DNA of 64,000 nt from Thioclava nitratireducens (GTDB taxonomy: Bacteria > Pseudomonadota > Alphaproteobacteria > Rhodobacterales > Rhodobacteraceae): assembly GCF_001940525.2 (NCBI RefSeq), contig NZ_CP019437.1:3521501-3585500 (forward strand), read 5' to 3'. The notes under the pieces are model-generated. The model saw only the letters and a list, made by a program, of their open reading frames with translations, was not told the DNA's origin and searched no databases. Position 1 is the first letter of the stretch, and every line of letters begins with the position of its first letter. Shown piece after piece: positions 53,756 to 63,337 of this stretch. The position numbers and the translations under genes are program-made.

Positions 53756-55021
53756 TCAGAGCCACTCCGGGATCGTATCGCGGGAGAGCATTTCCTCAAA
53801 GCTCGGTCTTGCACGAATGAGAGCGAATTCGCCCCCCCGCACCAGAACCTCGGGGATCAGCGGGCGGGAATTGTATTCCGACGACATGACCGCGCCGTAG
53901 GCCCCCGCCGAGCGGAAGGCGACCAGATCGCCCGGGCCCAGCGGTGTCAGGTTGCGCGCCTTGGCGAAGGTGTCGCCGGTCTCGCATACCGGGCCGACGA
54001 TGTCGTAAGGCGCGGAGTCGGTGCCCGGCTCTGGTTCGAGCACCGGGACAATATCGTGATAGGCGCCATACATCGAGGGCCGCACGAGGTCGTTCATCGC
54101 TGCGTCGAGAATGAGGAAATCGCGTCCCTCTCCCTCTTTCAGCCAGATCACCGAGGAGACCAGCAGCCCGGCATTGCCCGAGATCAGGCGGCCCGGTTCG
54201 ATTTGGATCTCGCAGCCCAGATCGCCCACGGTGCGCTGGATCACCTGCCCGTATTCGATGGGCAGCGGCGGCGCGGAGTTAGAGCGCTCATAGGGAATGC
54301 CCAAGCCGCCACCGAGGTCCAGCCGACGGATATCATGGCCATCCGCGCGCAACGTCTCGGTCAGTTCGCGGACCTTCAGAAAAGCCGCCTCGAACGGCTC
54401 CAGATCGGTCAGCTGCGAGCCGATATGCACATCGATGCCGACGACATCGATGCCCGGCAGCTTCGCAGCCTCGGCATAGACCGCGCGCGCCTTGGCGATC
54501 GGGATGCCGAACTTGTTCTCGGATTTCCCGGTCGCGATCTTCTCATGGGTCTTCGCGTCGACATCCGGGTTCACCCGCAGCGCGATCGGCGCGGTCACGC
54601 CCATCGACGCGGCAATCTCGGAAATCGCCAGTAGCTCCGGCTCGGATTCGACATTGAACTGGCGGATGCCGTTTTCGAGAACGTAGGCGATCTCCTCGCG
54701 GGTCTTGCCCACGCCCGAGAACACCACCCGCTCGCCCGGCACGCCAGCCGCCCGCGCACGGCGATATTCACCGCCCGAAACCACGTCCATCCCCGCGCCG
54801 AGATCGCCCAGCACCTTCAGTACGGCGAGGTTCGAGTTCGACTTGATCGCGAAGCAGATCAGGTGTTCGGTCCAGCCAAGCGCCTCTTCGAACAGCTTGA
54901 AATGCCTCTCCAGCGTGGCGGTCGAATAGACGTAGAACGGCGTGCCCACGGCCGCCGCAATCTCGGGGATCGGCACATCCTCTGCATGAAGGACGCCGTC
55001 GCGATAAAGGAAATGATCCAT
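53756..55021 (-). CDS. lysA: diaminopimelate decarboxylase
   Basis: A 421-residue fold-type III PLP decarboxylase. Lys60 in CFAIKSNSNLAVL binds PLP, DLGGGLGIPY is the phosphate site and VCETGDTFAKAR supplies the catalytic Cys from the partner subunit. It converts meso-diaminopimelate to lysine, the last step of lysine synthesis. It ends the argH operon; the preceding lipoprotein stop is 12 bases away. Confidence 0.95.
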   Translation of the reverse strand: MDHFLYRDGVLHAEDVPIPEIAAAVGTPFYVYSTATLERHFKLFEEALGWTEHLICFAIKSNSNLAVLKVLGDLGAGMDVVSGGEYRRARAAGVPGERVVFSGVGKTREEIAYVLENGIRQFNVESEPELLAISEIAASMGVTAPIALRVNPDVDAKTHEKIATGKSENKFGIPIAKARAVYAEAAKLPGIDVVGIDVHIGSQLTDLEPFEAAFLKVRELTETLRADGHDIRRLDLGGGLGIPYERSNSAPPLPIEYGQVIQRTVGDLGCEIQIEPGRLISGNAGLLVSSVIWLKEGEGRDFLILDAAMNDLVRPSMYGAYHDIVPVLEPEPGTDSAPYDIVGPVCETGDTFAKARNLTPLGPGDLVAFRSAGAYGAVMSSEYNSRPLIPEVLVRGGEFALIRARPSFEEMLSRDTIPEWL

Positions 55022-55033
55022 GAGAGGTCTCGA

Positions 55034-55159
55034 TTACTGGGCCGAAGCCTGCTGGGATTGCGCGCTGTCCGCCTCGGACGGAGGAACGGGCGGGCCGTCG
55101 ACACCGCAGGCAGCGAGCGAAAGAAGAAGCGTCAGGGCGAGGGTCAGGGTCTTGGTCAT
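55034..55159 (-). CDS. lptM: LptM (YifL)-like small lipoprotein
   Basis: A 41-residue lipoprotein: signal [19 protein letters not shown] with a lipobox ending at Cys18, then a short Pro/Ser/Gln-rich tail. The size and place between argH and lysA match LptM/YifL, which in E. coli sits next to dapF and helps mature the LPS translocon LptD. Its start overlaps the previous gene's stop (ATGA). Identity rests on size and context. Confidence 0.75.
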   Translation of the reverse strand: MTKTLTLALTLLLSLAACGVDGPPVPPSEADSAQSQQASAQ

Positions 55160-55314
55160 GGAGTCACCGACAGGGTCATGATGCCGACACGCGCCGTCGC
55201 GGCGGGATAGACTTTGATGCCGTCACGATTGATGCCGACATGCGTATGCAAGGCCGGGTCGGCGGCGCATCCGCCAAGAAGGCCGATCAGCACGAAAGGG
55301 ACCGCGAAGTTCAT
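55156..55314 (-). CDS. small lipoprotein between argH and lptM
   Basis: A 52-residue predicted lipoprotein: [16 protein letters not shown] with lipobox LLGGC (Cys16), then a short mature region containing [17 protein letters not shown] and ending IMTLSVTP. Its ATG overlaps the argH stop (ATGA) and its TGA overlaps the next ATG, so the four-gene run is translationally coupled. No family recognised. Confidence 0.72.
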   Translation of the reverse strand: MNFAVPFVLIGLLGGCAADPALHTHVGINRDGIKVYPAATARVGIMTLSVTP

Positions 55315-56717
55315 CCAAGCAGTTCCTTCCAGCGGGCGACCTGCGCGCGCACCTGGTCGGGCGCGGTGCCCCCGTAAGACTGACGCGAGGCGACCGAGTT
55401 GTGAACCCCGAGCACGTCGAACACGCTCTCGGTGATCGCCGGGTTGACCGATTGCATCTGCTCGAGGCTCAGATCGGGCAGATCGCAGCCCCGCTCCTCG
55501 GCCATCGCGACGAGCGAACCGGTGACATGGTGAGCGTCGCGGAACGGTAGCCCCGCCTCGCGCACCAGCCAGTCGGCCAGATCAGTCGCGGTGGAGAACC
55601 CGCCCGAGGCCGCGGCCTCCAGCTTGTCGGCATTGACGGTCATGTCGCCGATCATCCCGGCCATCGCGGCGAGCGCGAGCATCAGGTTGTCGGCGGCGTC
55701 GAAGACCTGTTCCTTGTCTTCCTGCATATCCTTGGAATAGGCGAGCGGCAGCCCTTTCATCACGGTGAACAGCGCGACCGACGCCCCGAGGATGCGTCCG
55801 ATTTTGGCGCGGATCAGTTCTGCCGCGTCCGGGTTGCGTTTCTGCGGCATGATCGACGAGCCCGTCGACCACTTGTCCGACATCGCGACGAAACGAAACT
55901 GCGCGGAGGACCAGATCACCAGTTCTTCGGCAAGGCGCGACATGTGCACCGCGCAAATCGCAGAGGCCGACAGGAACTCCAGCGCGAAATCGCGATCCGA
56001 CACCGCATCGAGCGAGTTCGCCATCGGCCGATCGAAACCGAGCGCCTCGGCCGTCGCATGACGGTCGATCGGGAAACCTGTGCCAGCAAGCGCCGCCGCC
56101 CCTAGAGGAGATTCGTTCATCCGTTTGCGCGCATCAATGAACCGGGATTTGTCGCGCGCGAACATCTCGACATAGGCCATCATGTGGTGGCCGAAAGTCA
56201 CCGGCTGCGCGGTCTGCAGATGGGTGAAGCCGGGCATGACCCAATCGGCGCCTTCCTCGGCCCGGGTCAGCGCGGCGCGGATCAGCGTGTCGAGACCCGA
56301 GATCGCGGCGTCGCATTGTTCGCGCACCCAGAGGCGGAAATCGGTCGCGACCTGATCGTTGCGCGACCGCGCCGTGTGCAGCCGCCCCGCCGGTTCGCCA
56401 ATGACCTCTTTCAGCCGCGCCTCGACATTCATGTGGATGTCTTCGAGCGCGGTAGAGAACGGAAAGCCGCCCGCTTCGATCTCGGACAAGACGGTGAGCA
56501 AACCTTCCCCGATCGCCTCGGCATCCTTGTCGCTGATGATGCCCTGCGCAGCGAGCATCGCGGCGTGGGCCCGGCTGCCGCGGATGTCCTGCGCGTAGAG
56601 CCGCTGATCATACCCGATCGAGGCGTTGATCGCCTCCATGATCGCATCAGGCCCCGCGGCGAAACGCCCGCCCCACATCGCGTTGGAGGACTTGTTCTCG
56701 TCGGTCTGATCGGTCAT
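55311..56717 (-). CDS. argH: argininosuccinate lyase
   Basis: A 468-residue fumarase/aspartase-superfamily enzyme. The active-site loop is [20 protein letters not shown], and the [14 protein letters not shown] segment and [13 protein letters not shown] are typical. It cleaves argininosuccinate to arginine and fumarate. It heads the operon argH, two lipoproteins, lysA; the divergent thioredoxin gene starts 28 bases away. Confidence 0.97.
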   Translation of the reverse strand: MTDQTDENKSSNAMWGGRFAAGPDAIMEAINASIGYDQRLYAQDIRGSRAHAAMLAAQGIISDKDAEAIGEGLLTVLSEIEAGGFPFSTALEDIHMNVEARLKEVIGEPAGRLHTARSRNDQVATDFRLWVREQCDAAISGLDTLIRAALTRAEEGADWVMPGFTHLQTAQPVTFGHHMMAYVEMFARDKSRFIDARKRMNESPLGAAALAGTGFPIDRHATAEALGFDRPMANSLDAVSDRDFALEFLSASAICAVHMSRLAEELVIWSSAQFRFVAMSDKWSTGSSIMPQKRNPDAAELIRAKIGRILGASVALFTVMKGLPLAYSKDMQEDKEQVFDAADNLMLALAAMAGMIGDMTVNADKLEAAASGGFSTATDLADWLVREAGLPFRDAHHVTGSLVAMAEERGCDLPDLSLEQMQSVNPAITESVFDVLGVHNSVASRQSYGGTAPDQVRAQVARWKELLG

Positions 56718-56744
56718 GGTCGAAGGCCCTTGCTAGGAGGCTAT

Positions 56745-57293
56745 ATGTTACGGTTTCTCGTCCTTTATACGGCGCTGGCGCTGGGTGCAAATGTTGCGCA
56801 GGCCGCGGATCTCGATGCGATTAAATCGGGGCAGATGGAATCCCTCGTTACCTATGACGAACCGCTGCCGCTGCCGCCCTTCACGGTGACCGATGAAAGC
56901 GGCGACGAGCATTCGATGAAAGATTTCGAAGGCAAGGTTGTGCTGATCAATTTCTGGGCGACGTGGTGTCCGCCCTGCCGCGAGGAGATGCCTTCGCTGA
57001 ATGCGCTGCAAAAAGAGTTCGGCGAAGATGGGTTTCAGGTGATGACGATCGCCACGGGCGGATCGAACTCGCCCGAGAAAGTCGCCGCCTTCTTCGATAA
57101 GGAAGGCATAGACGTCTTGCCCCGTTTCCACGACGATGCCAATTTCGCCGCCCGCGCGATGGGGGTGCTGGGCCTGCCGGTTTCGGTCCTGGTCGACAAG
57201 AACGGCCACGAGGTTGCACGAATGATCGGCGGGGCGGAATGGGATTCGCCCGAGGCGAAGAAGGTCATTCAGGCATTGATCGACGAGGATTGA
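56745..57293 (+). CDS. TlpA-like thioredoxin-fold protein
   Basis: A 182-residue secreted thioredoxin-fold protein. Signal peptide MLRFLVLYTALALGANVAQA, then the active site WATWCPPC (Cys75-Cys78) and a cis-Pro in VLGLPVSVLVD. TlpA/CcmG-like members act as periplasmic disulfide reductants, for example in cytochrome c maturation. AGGAGG lies four bases before the ATG. It is divergent from argH. Confidence 0.9.
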   Translation: MLRFLVLYTALALGANVAQAADLDAIKSGQMESLVTYDEPLPLPPFTVTDESGDEHSMKDFEGKVVLINFWATWCPPCREEMPSLNALQKEFGEDGFQVMTIATGGSNSPEKVAAFFDKEGIDVLPRFHDDANFAARAMGVLGLPVSVLVDKNGHEVARMIGGAEWDSPEAKKVIQALIDED

Positions 57294-57370
57294 GGCGCGA
57301 TGACGCCGTGACGCGTGTGGTTTAAGGCGAACCGCTGCGCCATCGCGGTATTCTCGTAGATGCTGTGCTG

Positions 57371-57404
57371 CGCATTTATACAGTACTTCGCATATACTGT
57401 ACTT
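57371..57404. repeat. short AT-rich tandem/inverted repeats in an intergenic region
   Basis: Two adjacent units, CGCATTTATACAGTACTT (57371-57388) and CGCATATACTGTACTT (57389-57404), are followed by a third CGCATT. Within them ACAGTA (57380) and TACTGT (57395) form an inverted pair. They lie in the 280-base gap between the thioredoxin and PAS genes, which has no coding frame I trust. Confidence 0.6.
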
Positions 57405-57573
57405 CGCATTCCACCTCACATGGCACACGCGTTCGGACACCCGATGGCGCCCCGCGGGCTCCGCGCGTCGCGAAAGCTCGCTTATTTTCTTTGAGCGATG
57501 TGGCACTGCTAATGCCACAAGGCTCTGGGCGCCTCATGGCCGTGATGGCACAGCCATAAGCCCTGAGACGCGC

Positions 57574-58821
57574 TCATGCCGCGGTTCTTTCGGCTCGGAG
57601 GTAGCGCCCTAGCCAATGCTCGATCTCTTCGGATAGAGAAAGGATAGCCTCGAGCCGTCCCTTGATGTCGTCATGGAAGCTGTCGAGCTGGTCTATTGTG
57701 GCCGCGAGCCCACCGTTGGTATCCCGCATGCGCCCGCACTCGACCCGCCCGAGAACCCGGATCGTGTCGAGCCCGAGCAACTGGCGACGAAGATCTCGAC
57801 TTTGGTCCATCATATCGTCAGCGAGTTCTGCCGCTTGGCGCATCGCGGCATTCGCATCGGCAGTGCCCCTGACGACGAGAGACTGAAGCAATGTGCGCTC
57901 CTCGTCTCGGGTATGACCTTCGCGAGGTTGGCTAGGCTGCGCCTCTTCGCCCATGAAATTTTCGCTCATCTCGTTGAGGACACGAGCGCATCCTAGTTGG
58001 AACACGGCGCGCGCAACCTGGTAGGCCATCTGGCCACAAAGATTGTCGCGGCCGGCGACGAATTTGCGCAGCCGTTCCGATATAACGGCAGACGAGGCTT
58101 TGTAATTTTCCGAGATTGCAGACACAGGCCCCCCGGATGGTTCCAACCGCGAAGCAACAATCCGCATATTGTTGGGCACGGATTGCAACGCCTCGAAACT
58201 GCGCAAAAGTCCGAATTGTTCCTTCGTTAGCCGCCCCATCGCGGTGTTCAACTCGGCCAGCATCCGCGTATTCTCATCGGCAGTTCGACCGAGGCGGCGA
58301 TCCCGTTCGGTCAGTTCAAGCGCCAGAGCATAGGCCATGAAGGCAGTGTAGTTGGAGTAGCCGCCCCGCTCTGCGAAATCGCGCAGCAGACCCGCGCTCT
58401 CCCCCGGGTCGAGGGCCTCTGCCCGCTCGCGCGCAGAGAGCTCGCGATAGAATGAATGAATCCGATCGGAGAGGTCGCTCGTCGGCTTCAGCCGGACGGA
58501 AACATAACCGCTCTCGATTGGCATGACGACCGCGAACACCCAGTACCAACCGCCACCTTTCGCCCTGTTTTTCACATAGGCGCCCATGGGATAGCCCTCT
58601 TTGATCGCATCCCACAGCACCCGGAACACCGCGCGCGGCGTATCGGGGTGGCGCACGATCTTATGCGGGGCACCGATCATCTCGGACCACTCGAAGCCCG
58701 CGGTGCGGCGAAAAATTTCGTTACCCGATTGGATCACACCGCGCGTGTCGGTGCGCGAGTAGAACAATTCTTCCAGCGCGAAAGGCACCTCGCTGGTGCC
58801 GCGCATTTCCGGCTGCCCCAT
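57574..58821 (-). CDS. Aer-like PAS-domain protein without a canonical chemoreceptor output
   Basis: A 415-residue protein. Residues about 15-100 form a PAS domain of Aer type (HKIVRHPDTPRAVFRVLWDAI, YPMGAYVKNRAKGGGWYWV). The rest is helical (residues about 105-415), with repeated charged segments but no recognisable methyl-accepting signalling hairpin tip and no membrane helix. It may sense redox state or oxygen and signal by coiled-coil partnering. The ATG at 58821 is a choice; an upstream TTG frame start looks unlikely. Confidence 0.7.
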   Translation of the reverse strand: MGQPEMRGTSEVPFALEELFYSRTDTRGVIQSGNEIFRRTAGFEWSEMIGAPHKIVRHPDTPRAVFRVLWDAIKEGYPMGAYVKNRAKGGGWYWVFAVVMPIESGYVSVRLKPTSDLSDRIHSFYRELSARERAEALDPGESAGLLRDFAERGGYSNYTAFMAYALALELTERDRRLGRTADENTRMLAELNTAMGRLTKEQFGLLRSFEALQSVPNNMRIVASRLEPSGGPVSAISENYKASSAVISERLRKFVAGRDNLCGQMAYQVARAVFQLGCARVLNEMSENFMGEEAQPSQPREGHTRDEERTLLQSLVVRGTADANAAMRQAAELADDMMDQSRDLRRQLLGLDTIRVLGRVECGRMRDTNGGLAATIDQLDSFHDDIKGRLEAILSLSEEIEHWLGRYLRAERTAA

Positions 58822-58995
58822 TGTCGTTATCGCCCATTCTGTTCCATCAGGACTCACCCTAGGCAACCGACGATTACGAACGGCTTAACGCTGCAGAAGA
58901 ATTTTTTGCTAACCACGAGTCCGATGCCTTTCCCCCTCTTTACCGCTTCTTAGGCGCTTGCGGGGATGCTTGTTGCGAAGGTGAAGGAGGGGCAC

Positions 58996-59838
58996 ATGAC
59001 GATTCGAAACGCGAAAGCCATGCCCGTGCATCGTGACGAAGACAGCCCACTGAGCGTCGCGGCTGCGGAGCAAAGACGACAGTCCATTACCATGGTGCAC
59101 GCGGCGATCGATAGGCACGACGTCATGCTGGCCTTTCAACCCGTAATCCAAACCTGTCGTCCCGACCGTCCTGCCTTCTATGAAGGGCTGATCCGTGTGC
59201 TCGACGACCGCGGGCGGATTATCCCGGCCAAAGATTTCATGGAGGCGATCGAACGCACGGAGGTCGGGCGAAAGCTCGACTGCCTCTCGCTCGAACTCGG
59301 TTTAAAGGCGCTTCTCGGGCAACCGGATCTGCGCCTTTCGGTCAACATGTCGGCGCGCTCTATCGGCTACGCGCCGTGGACCAAGGTGCTCAATCGCTGC
59401 CTCGCACTCGATGAAACGGTCGCCGATCGCCTCATACTCGAAATTACCGAAAGCTCGGCCATGGAAATGCCTGAGCTGGTCAGCATCTTCATGGAGGACC
59501 TGCAGGCCCGAGGTGTCAGTTTCGCGCTCGACGATTTCGGGGCGGGCTACACCTCCTTCCGCTACCTTAGGGATTTCTACTTCGACATCATCAAGGTCGA
59601 CGGTCAGTTCATTCGCGGCATCTCCCACGATCCGGACAATCAGGCGTTGACGAAATCGCTGCTCGATGTAGCGCGCCATTTTGAGATGTTCACGATCGCC
59701 GAAGCGGTCGAGTCGCTGGAGGATGCCGAATATCTGGCGAGCCTCGGCATCGATTGCATGCAGGGCTATTACTTTGGCGCGCCGACGATCCACCCTCCGT
59801 GGAGCCAGACGCCCGAGCCGCAGAGGAGGCGCGCATGA
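58996..59838 (+). CDS. stand-alone EAL-domain cyclic-di-GMP phosphodiesterase
   Basis: A 280-residue protein that is almost all EAL domain. The signature reads YEGLIRV (EGL in place of EAL, the catalytic Glu retained), with NMSARSI, LEITESSAM, LDDFGAGYTSF, IIKVDGQFI and FTIAEAVESLED all present, so hydrolysis of cyclic-di-GMP is plausible. No GGDEF domain or membrane segment. Divergent from the PAS protein, which might regulate it. AAGGAGG precedes the start. Confidence 0.85.
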   Translation: MTIRNAKAMPVHRDEDSPLSVAAAEQRRQSITMVHAAIDRHDVMLAFQPVIQTCRPDRPAFYEGLIRVLDDRGRIIPAKDFMEAIERTEVGRKLDCLSLELGLKALLGQPDLRLSVNMSARSIGYAPWTKVLNRCLALDETVADRLILEITESSAMEMPELVSIFMEDLQARGVSFALDDFGAGYTSFRYLRDFYFDIIKVDGQFIRGISHDPDNQALTKSLLDVARHFEMFTIAEAVESLEDAEYLASLGIDCMQGYYFGAPTIHPPWSQTPEPQRRRA

Positions 59839-59979
59839 CCCCGGCGAAAGCGCAATAAACTTGCGCTAACAATTTCCCGAGCGACGGGATTAAGCTTGAC
59901 CTCTCGCCTCCATCCGCCATGCTGCGCAGCAGCAGAACGGACGCGCTTTCGCGCCCGCTTAAGTGATGAGGAGGATCCC

Positions 59980-61155
59980 ATGACCAATGTCGTCATCGTC
60001 TCGGCCGCGCGCACGCCCGTCGGCTCGTTTTTGGGCGCGTTCGCCAATACGCCCGCACATGACCTCGGCGCCGCCGTGATCGAGGCCGTCGTCGCCCGCG
60101 CCGGGATCGAGAAGTCCGATGTGTCCGAAACGATCCTCGGTCAGGTGCTGACCGCGGGCCAAGGCCAGAACCCCGCCCGCCAAGCCCATATCAACGCGGG
60201 CCTGCCGATCGAAAGCGCCGCCTGGTCCATCAACCAGGTCTGCGGCTCGGGCCTGCGCACCGTTGCGCTCGGCGCCCAGCATATCATGTGCGGCGATGCC
60301 GATATCGTCGTAGCCGGCGGTCAGGAAAGCATGTCGCTCAGCCCCCATGTCGCGCATCTGCGCGCGGGCCAGAAGATGGGCGACATGAAGATGATCGACT
60401 CGATGATCAAGGACGGGCTGTGGGACGCGTTCAACGGCTACCACATGGGCCAGACCGCCGAGAATGTCGCGACCCAGTGGCAGATTTCGCGCGAGCAGCA
60501 GGACGAATTCGCGCTCGCCTCGCAGAACAAGGCGGAAGCCGCGCAGAAGGCGGGTAAGTTCGCCGACGAGATCGCACCCTTCACCGTGAAGACGCGCAAG
60601 GGCGACATCGTCGTGGATCAGGACGAATATATCCGCCACGGCGCGACCATCGAGAACATGCAGAAGCTGCGCCCCGCCTTCACCAAGGACGGCTCGGTGA
60701 CCGCGGGCAACGCGAGCGGCATCAACGACGGCGCGGCAGCAGTGCTGTTGATGTCGGAAGAAGAGGCCGAGAAGCGCGGCCTCACGCCGCTGGCCCGCAT
60801 CGCGTCCTACGCGACCGCCGGCCTCGACCCGTCGATCATGGGCTGCGGTCCGATCCCCTCCTCTCGCAAAGCGCTGGAAAAAGCGGGCTGGAAAGCCTCC
60901 GATCTCGACCTGATCGAGGCAAACGAAGCCTTCGCGGCGCAAGCTTGCGCCGTGAACAAGGATATGGGCTGGGATGTCAGCAAGGTGAACGTCAACGGCG
61001 GCGCCATCGCCATCGGCCACCCGATCGGCGCAAGCGGCGCGCGAATCCTCAACACCCTGCTCTTCGAGATGAAGCGCCAAGGCGCGAAAAAAGGCCTCGC
61101 CACGCTCTGCATTGGCGGCGGCATGGGCGTCGCAATGTGTATTGAAGGCCTCTAA
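59980..61155 (+). CDS. phaA: acetyl-CoA acetyltransferase (beta-ketothiolase)
   Basis: A 391-residue biosynthetic thiolase. Cys88 ([10 protein letters not shown]), His347 ([10 protein letters not shown]) and Cys377 ([11 protein letters not shown]) form the active site. It condenses two acetyl-CoA to acetoacetyl-CoA. phaB lies 105 bases downstream, which identifies the pair as the polyhydroxybutyrate precursor genes. GAGGAGGA precedes the ATG. Confidence 0.93.
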   Translation: MTNVVIVSAARTPVGSFLGAFANTPAHDLGAAVIEAVVARAGIEKSDVSETILGQVLTAGQGQNPARQAHINAGLPIESAAWSINQVCGSGLRTVALGAQHIMCGDADIVVAGGQESMSLSPHVAHLRAGQKMGDMKMIDSMIKDGLWDAFNGYHMGQTAENVATQWQISREQQDEFALASQNKAEAAQKAGKFADEIAPFTVKTRKGDIVVDQDEYIRHGATIENMQKLRPAFTKDGSVTAGNASGINDGAAAVLLMSEEEAEKRGLTPLARIASYATAGLDPSIMGCGPIPSSRKALEKAGWKASDLDLIEANEAFAAQACAVNKDMGWDVSKVNVNGGAIAIGHPIGASGARILNTLLFEMKRQGAKKGLATLCIGGGMGVAMCIEGL

Positions 61156-61181
61156 CGGCAAAAAAATGCTGCATCTGCAAA

Positions 61182-61215
61182 AAGAGCGCGCAACTTTGTT
61201 GCGCGCTCTTGTCAT
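61182..61215 (+). terminator. hairpin between phaA and phaB
   Basis: A perfect 13-bp stem (AAGAGCGCGCAAC with GTTGCGCGCTCTT), 3-base loop, followed by GTCATTTTC. The tail is only partly T-rich, so it may act as partial terminator, RNA stabiliser or attenuator separating the two genes. Confidence 0.6.
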
Positions 61216-61260
61216 TTTCGGTAACAGCGTTTCAAGGGGTAATCCATTGGAGGAGGAATC

Positions 61261-61983
61261 ATGTCGAGAGTTGCATTGGTCACCGGCGGATCGCGCGGCA
61301 TTGGCGCGGCGATCTCGAAGGCGCTTCAGGCGGCGGGCTACACGGTCGTCGCGAACTATGCCGGCAATGACGAGGCTGCGGCCAAGTTCACCGAGGAAAC
61401 GGGGATCAAGACCTACAAGTGGTCGGTCGCCGATTACGACGCCTGCGCGGCGGGCATCGAGCAGATCGAATCCGAAGTCGGCCCGATCGACGTTTTGATC
61501 AACAACGCCGGCATCACGCGTGACGCGCCCTTCCACAAGATGACCCGCGAGCAGTGGAGCGAGGTGATCGACACCAACCTCAGCGGCATCTTCAACATGA
61601 CCCATCCGCTCTGGACGAAGATGCGCGAGCGCAAGTTTGGCCGCGTCGTGAACATCTCCTCGATCAACGGCCAGAAGGGCCAGTTCGCGCAGGCGAACTA
61701 CTCGGCAGCGAAGGCGGGCGATCTGGGTTTCACCAAAGCTCTGGCGCAGGAAGGCGCCCGCGCAGGCATCACGGTGAACGCGATCTGCCCCGGCTATATC
61801 GCAACCGAAATGGTCATGGCGGTGCCGGAGAAGGTGCGTGAGTCGATCATCGGCCAGATCCCGGTCGGGCGTCTGGGCGAGCCCGAAGAGATCGCGCGCT
61901 GCGTGGTCTTCCTCGTCTCCGACGATGCGGGCTTCATCACCGGCTCGACGATCACCGCGAATGGCGGTCAGTATTTCATCTGA
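61261..61983 (+). CDS. phaB: acetoacetyl-CoA reductase
   Basis: A 240-residue short-chain dehydrogenase. Cofactor site TGGSRGIGAAI near residue 9, NNAGITRD, and the catalytic Ser, Tyr and Lys in ISSING and YSAAKAG. It reduces acetoacetyl-CoA to (R)-3-hydroxybutyryl-CoA. A GGAGGA sits before the start, and an intrinsic terminator follows its stop. Confidence 0.95.
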   Translation: MSRVALVTGGSRGIGAAISKALQAAGYTVVANYAGNDEAAAKFTEETGIKTYKWSVADYDACAAGIEQIESEVGPIDVLINNAGITRDAPFHKMTREQWSEVIDTNLSGIFNMTHPLWTKMRERKFGRVVNISSINGQKGQFAQANYSAAKAGDLGFTKALAQEGARAGITVNAICPGYIATEMVMAVPEKVRESIIGQIPVGRLGEPEEIARCVVFLVSDDAGFITGSTITANGGQYFI

Positions 61984-62008
61984 TTTCGCCTCTTGGCATT
62001 CTCGACGG

Positions 62009-62038
62009 GGGCCCGCATTTTGCGGGCCTCTTTGTTTT
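62009..62038 (+). terminator. intrinsic terminator after phaB
   Basis: GGCCCGC and GCGGGCC pair around an ATTTT loop, followed by TCTTTGTTTT. It begins 26 bases past the phaB stop. Confidence 0.85.
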
Positions 62039-62050
62039 GGCGGGGGCAGG

Positions 62051-62971
62051 ATGACGCGCGGCAAGGCCACTTCGATCGGGTTCACGGCAGTGTTGCTGTG
62101 GGCGCTTCTGGCGCTGTTCACCGTGGGATCGGATCCGGTGCCGCCCCTGATGCTGAACGCGCTGTGCTTCGCCCTTGGCGGCGCGGTGGGCATAATCTGG
62201 CTGTTCGCGACCGGCGCGCTAGGGCAACTGCGGCATGTCTCGTGGAAGGTCTATCTCGCCGGAACCGCGGGGCTTTTCGGATATCATTTCCTGTATTTCT
62301 CGGCGCTACGTCTCGCGCCTCCGGCCGAGGCCGGGCTAATTGCCTATCTCTGGCCGTTGCTGATCGTGCTGTTTTCCGGGCTGCTGCCCGGCGAGCGGCT
62401 GACCCTTTGGCATGTCGCGGGCGCGGTACTGGCCTTCGGGGGCGCCGCGCTGATCCTGGGAGGCGGGATCTCCGCCGATCCGGAGGCGCTGCCCGGCTAT
62501 GGGCTGGCGCTGATTTGCGCGCTGACATGGTCGAGCTATTCGCTGCTGTCGCGGCGCTTCGGCGCGGTGCCGACGGCGGCGGTCGCGGTCTATTGTCTGG
62601 CGAGCGCAGCGCTGTCCGCCGTCGCCCATCTGGCGCTGGAGCCAACGATCTGGCCACAAAGCGCGGTCGGCTGGGCCTCGGTGATCGGCTTGGGACTGGG
62701 GCCCGTCGGGCTCGCTTTCTACACATGGGATCTTGGCGTGAAGCGCGGCGATATTCAGCTGCTAGGCACGGCCTCCTATGCGGCACCGCTGGTCTCGACG
62801 CTGGTGCTGGTCGCCGTAGGGATCGCGAGCGCGCGCCCGAGCCTGCTGATTGCGGCAGCGATGATCGCCGGGGGCGCGGGGCTGGCGGCGCTTGGCGGTC
62901 GGGGTCGGCGCGCCTCGCCCCCTCCGCCGGACATGACCGGGCAAGAGATACCGCGGAAAGGTTCGGCCTGA
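62051..62971 (+). CDS. EamA-family (DMT) transporter
   Basis: A 306-residue ten-helix drug/metabolite transporter with two EamA halves (for example YLWPLLIVLFSGLLPGERL in the first and TASYAAPLVSTLVLVAVG in the second). Substrate unknown; amino-acid or metabolite efflux is common. The ATG is eight bases after GGCAGG. It is separated from phaB by a terminator. Confidence 0.88.
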   Translation: MTRGKATSIGFTAVLLWALLALFTVGSDPVPPLMLNALCFALGGAVGIIWLFATGALGQLRHVSWKVYLAGTAGLFGYHFLYFSALRLAPPAEAGLIAYLWPLLIVLFSGLLPGERLTLWHVAGAVLAFGGAALILGGGISADPEALPGYGLALICALTWSSYSLLSRRFGAVPTAAVAVYCLASAALSAVAHLALEPTIWPQSAVGWASVIGLGLGPVGLAFYTWDLGVKRGDIQLLGTASYAAPLVSTLVLVAVGIASARPSLLIAAAMIAGGAGLAALGGRGRRASPPPPDMTGQEIPRKGSA

Positions 62972-63008
62972 GTAGGCGCCCTCTCGAACGGCCCCGTTAT
63001 AATGACAC

Positions 63009-63029
63009 GGGCCGCCCAAAGGACGGCCC
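63009..63029. terminator. weak hairpin between convergent genes
   Basis: GGGCCGCCC and GGACGGCCC pair across AAA (one mismatch-type G-T). No T-run on either side, so it is only a possible terminator for the convergent EamA and DUF465 genes. Confidence 0.4.
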
Positions 63030-63051
63030 GGTTAAACTCGTGGGAGGGCCC

Positions 63052-63219
63052 TCAGGCCGTTTCGAGGCGGCGGATTTCCTCTTTCAGCCGAAGTTTTTGC
63101 CTTTTCATCTGAGCGATTTCAAGATCGTCGACGCCGGGTCTGCGCGCAGCGCGCTCTACCTCCATCGACAGAGCCTCATGTTTCTTGCGAAGTTCGGTGA
63201 TATGCGAACCAAGCGACAT
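63052..63219 (-). CDS. DUF465 (YdcH-type) small coiled-coil protein
   Basis: A 55-residue protein of DUF465: LRKKHEALSMEVERAARRPG and LEIAQMKRQKLRLKEEIRRL form a helical hairpin. I start at MSLGSHITEL, with AGGAG before it; a longer frame to 63387 has no homology. Function unknown; the family is common in proteobacteria. Confidence 0.82.
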   Translation of the reverse strand: MSLGSHITELRKKHEALSMEVERAARRPGVDDLEIAQMKRQKLRLKEEIRRLETA

Positions 63220-63337
63220 GGCAGTCTCCTCTCCAGTTGTCAGCCCGTCGATTGCAGCACAGCTTTTGAGTCGTGTCACGGAAATGTCGTATAGTGACGG
63301 GGCATCTCCATCATTTTCGCGAAATCTTGCGAAAGCA

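Noticed and set aside
57499..57519. A terminator for the PAS gene from the TGTGGCA hairpin
   Set aside because: No T-run follows on the relevant strand.
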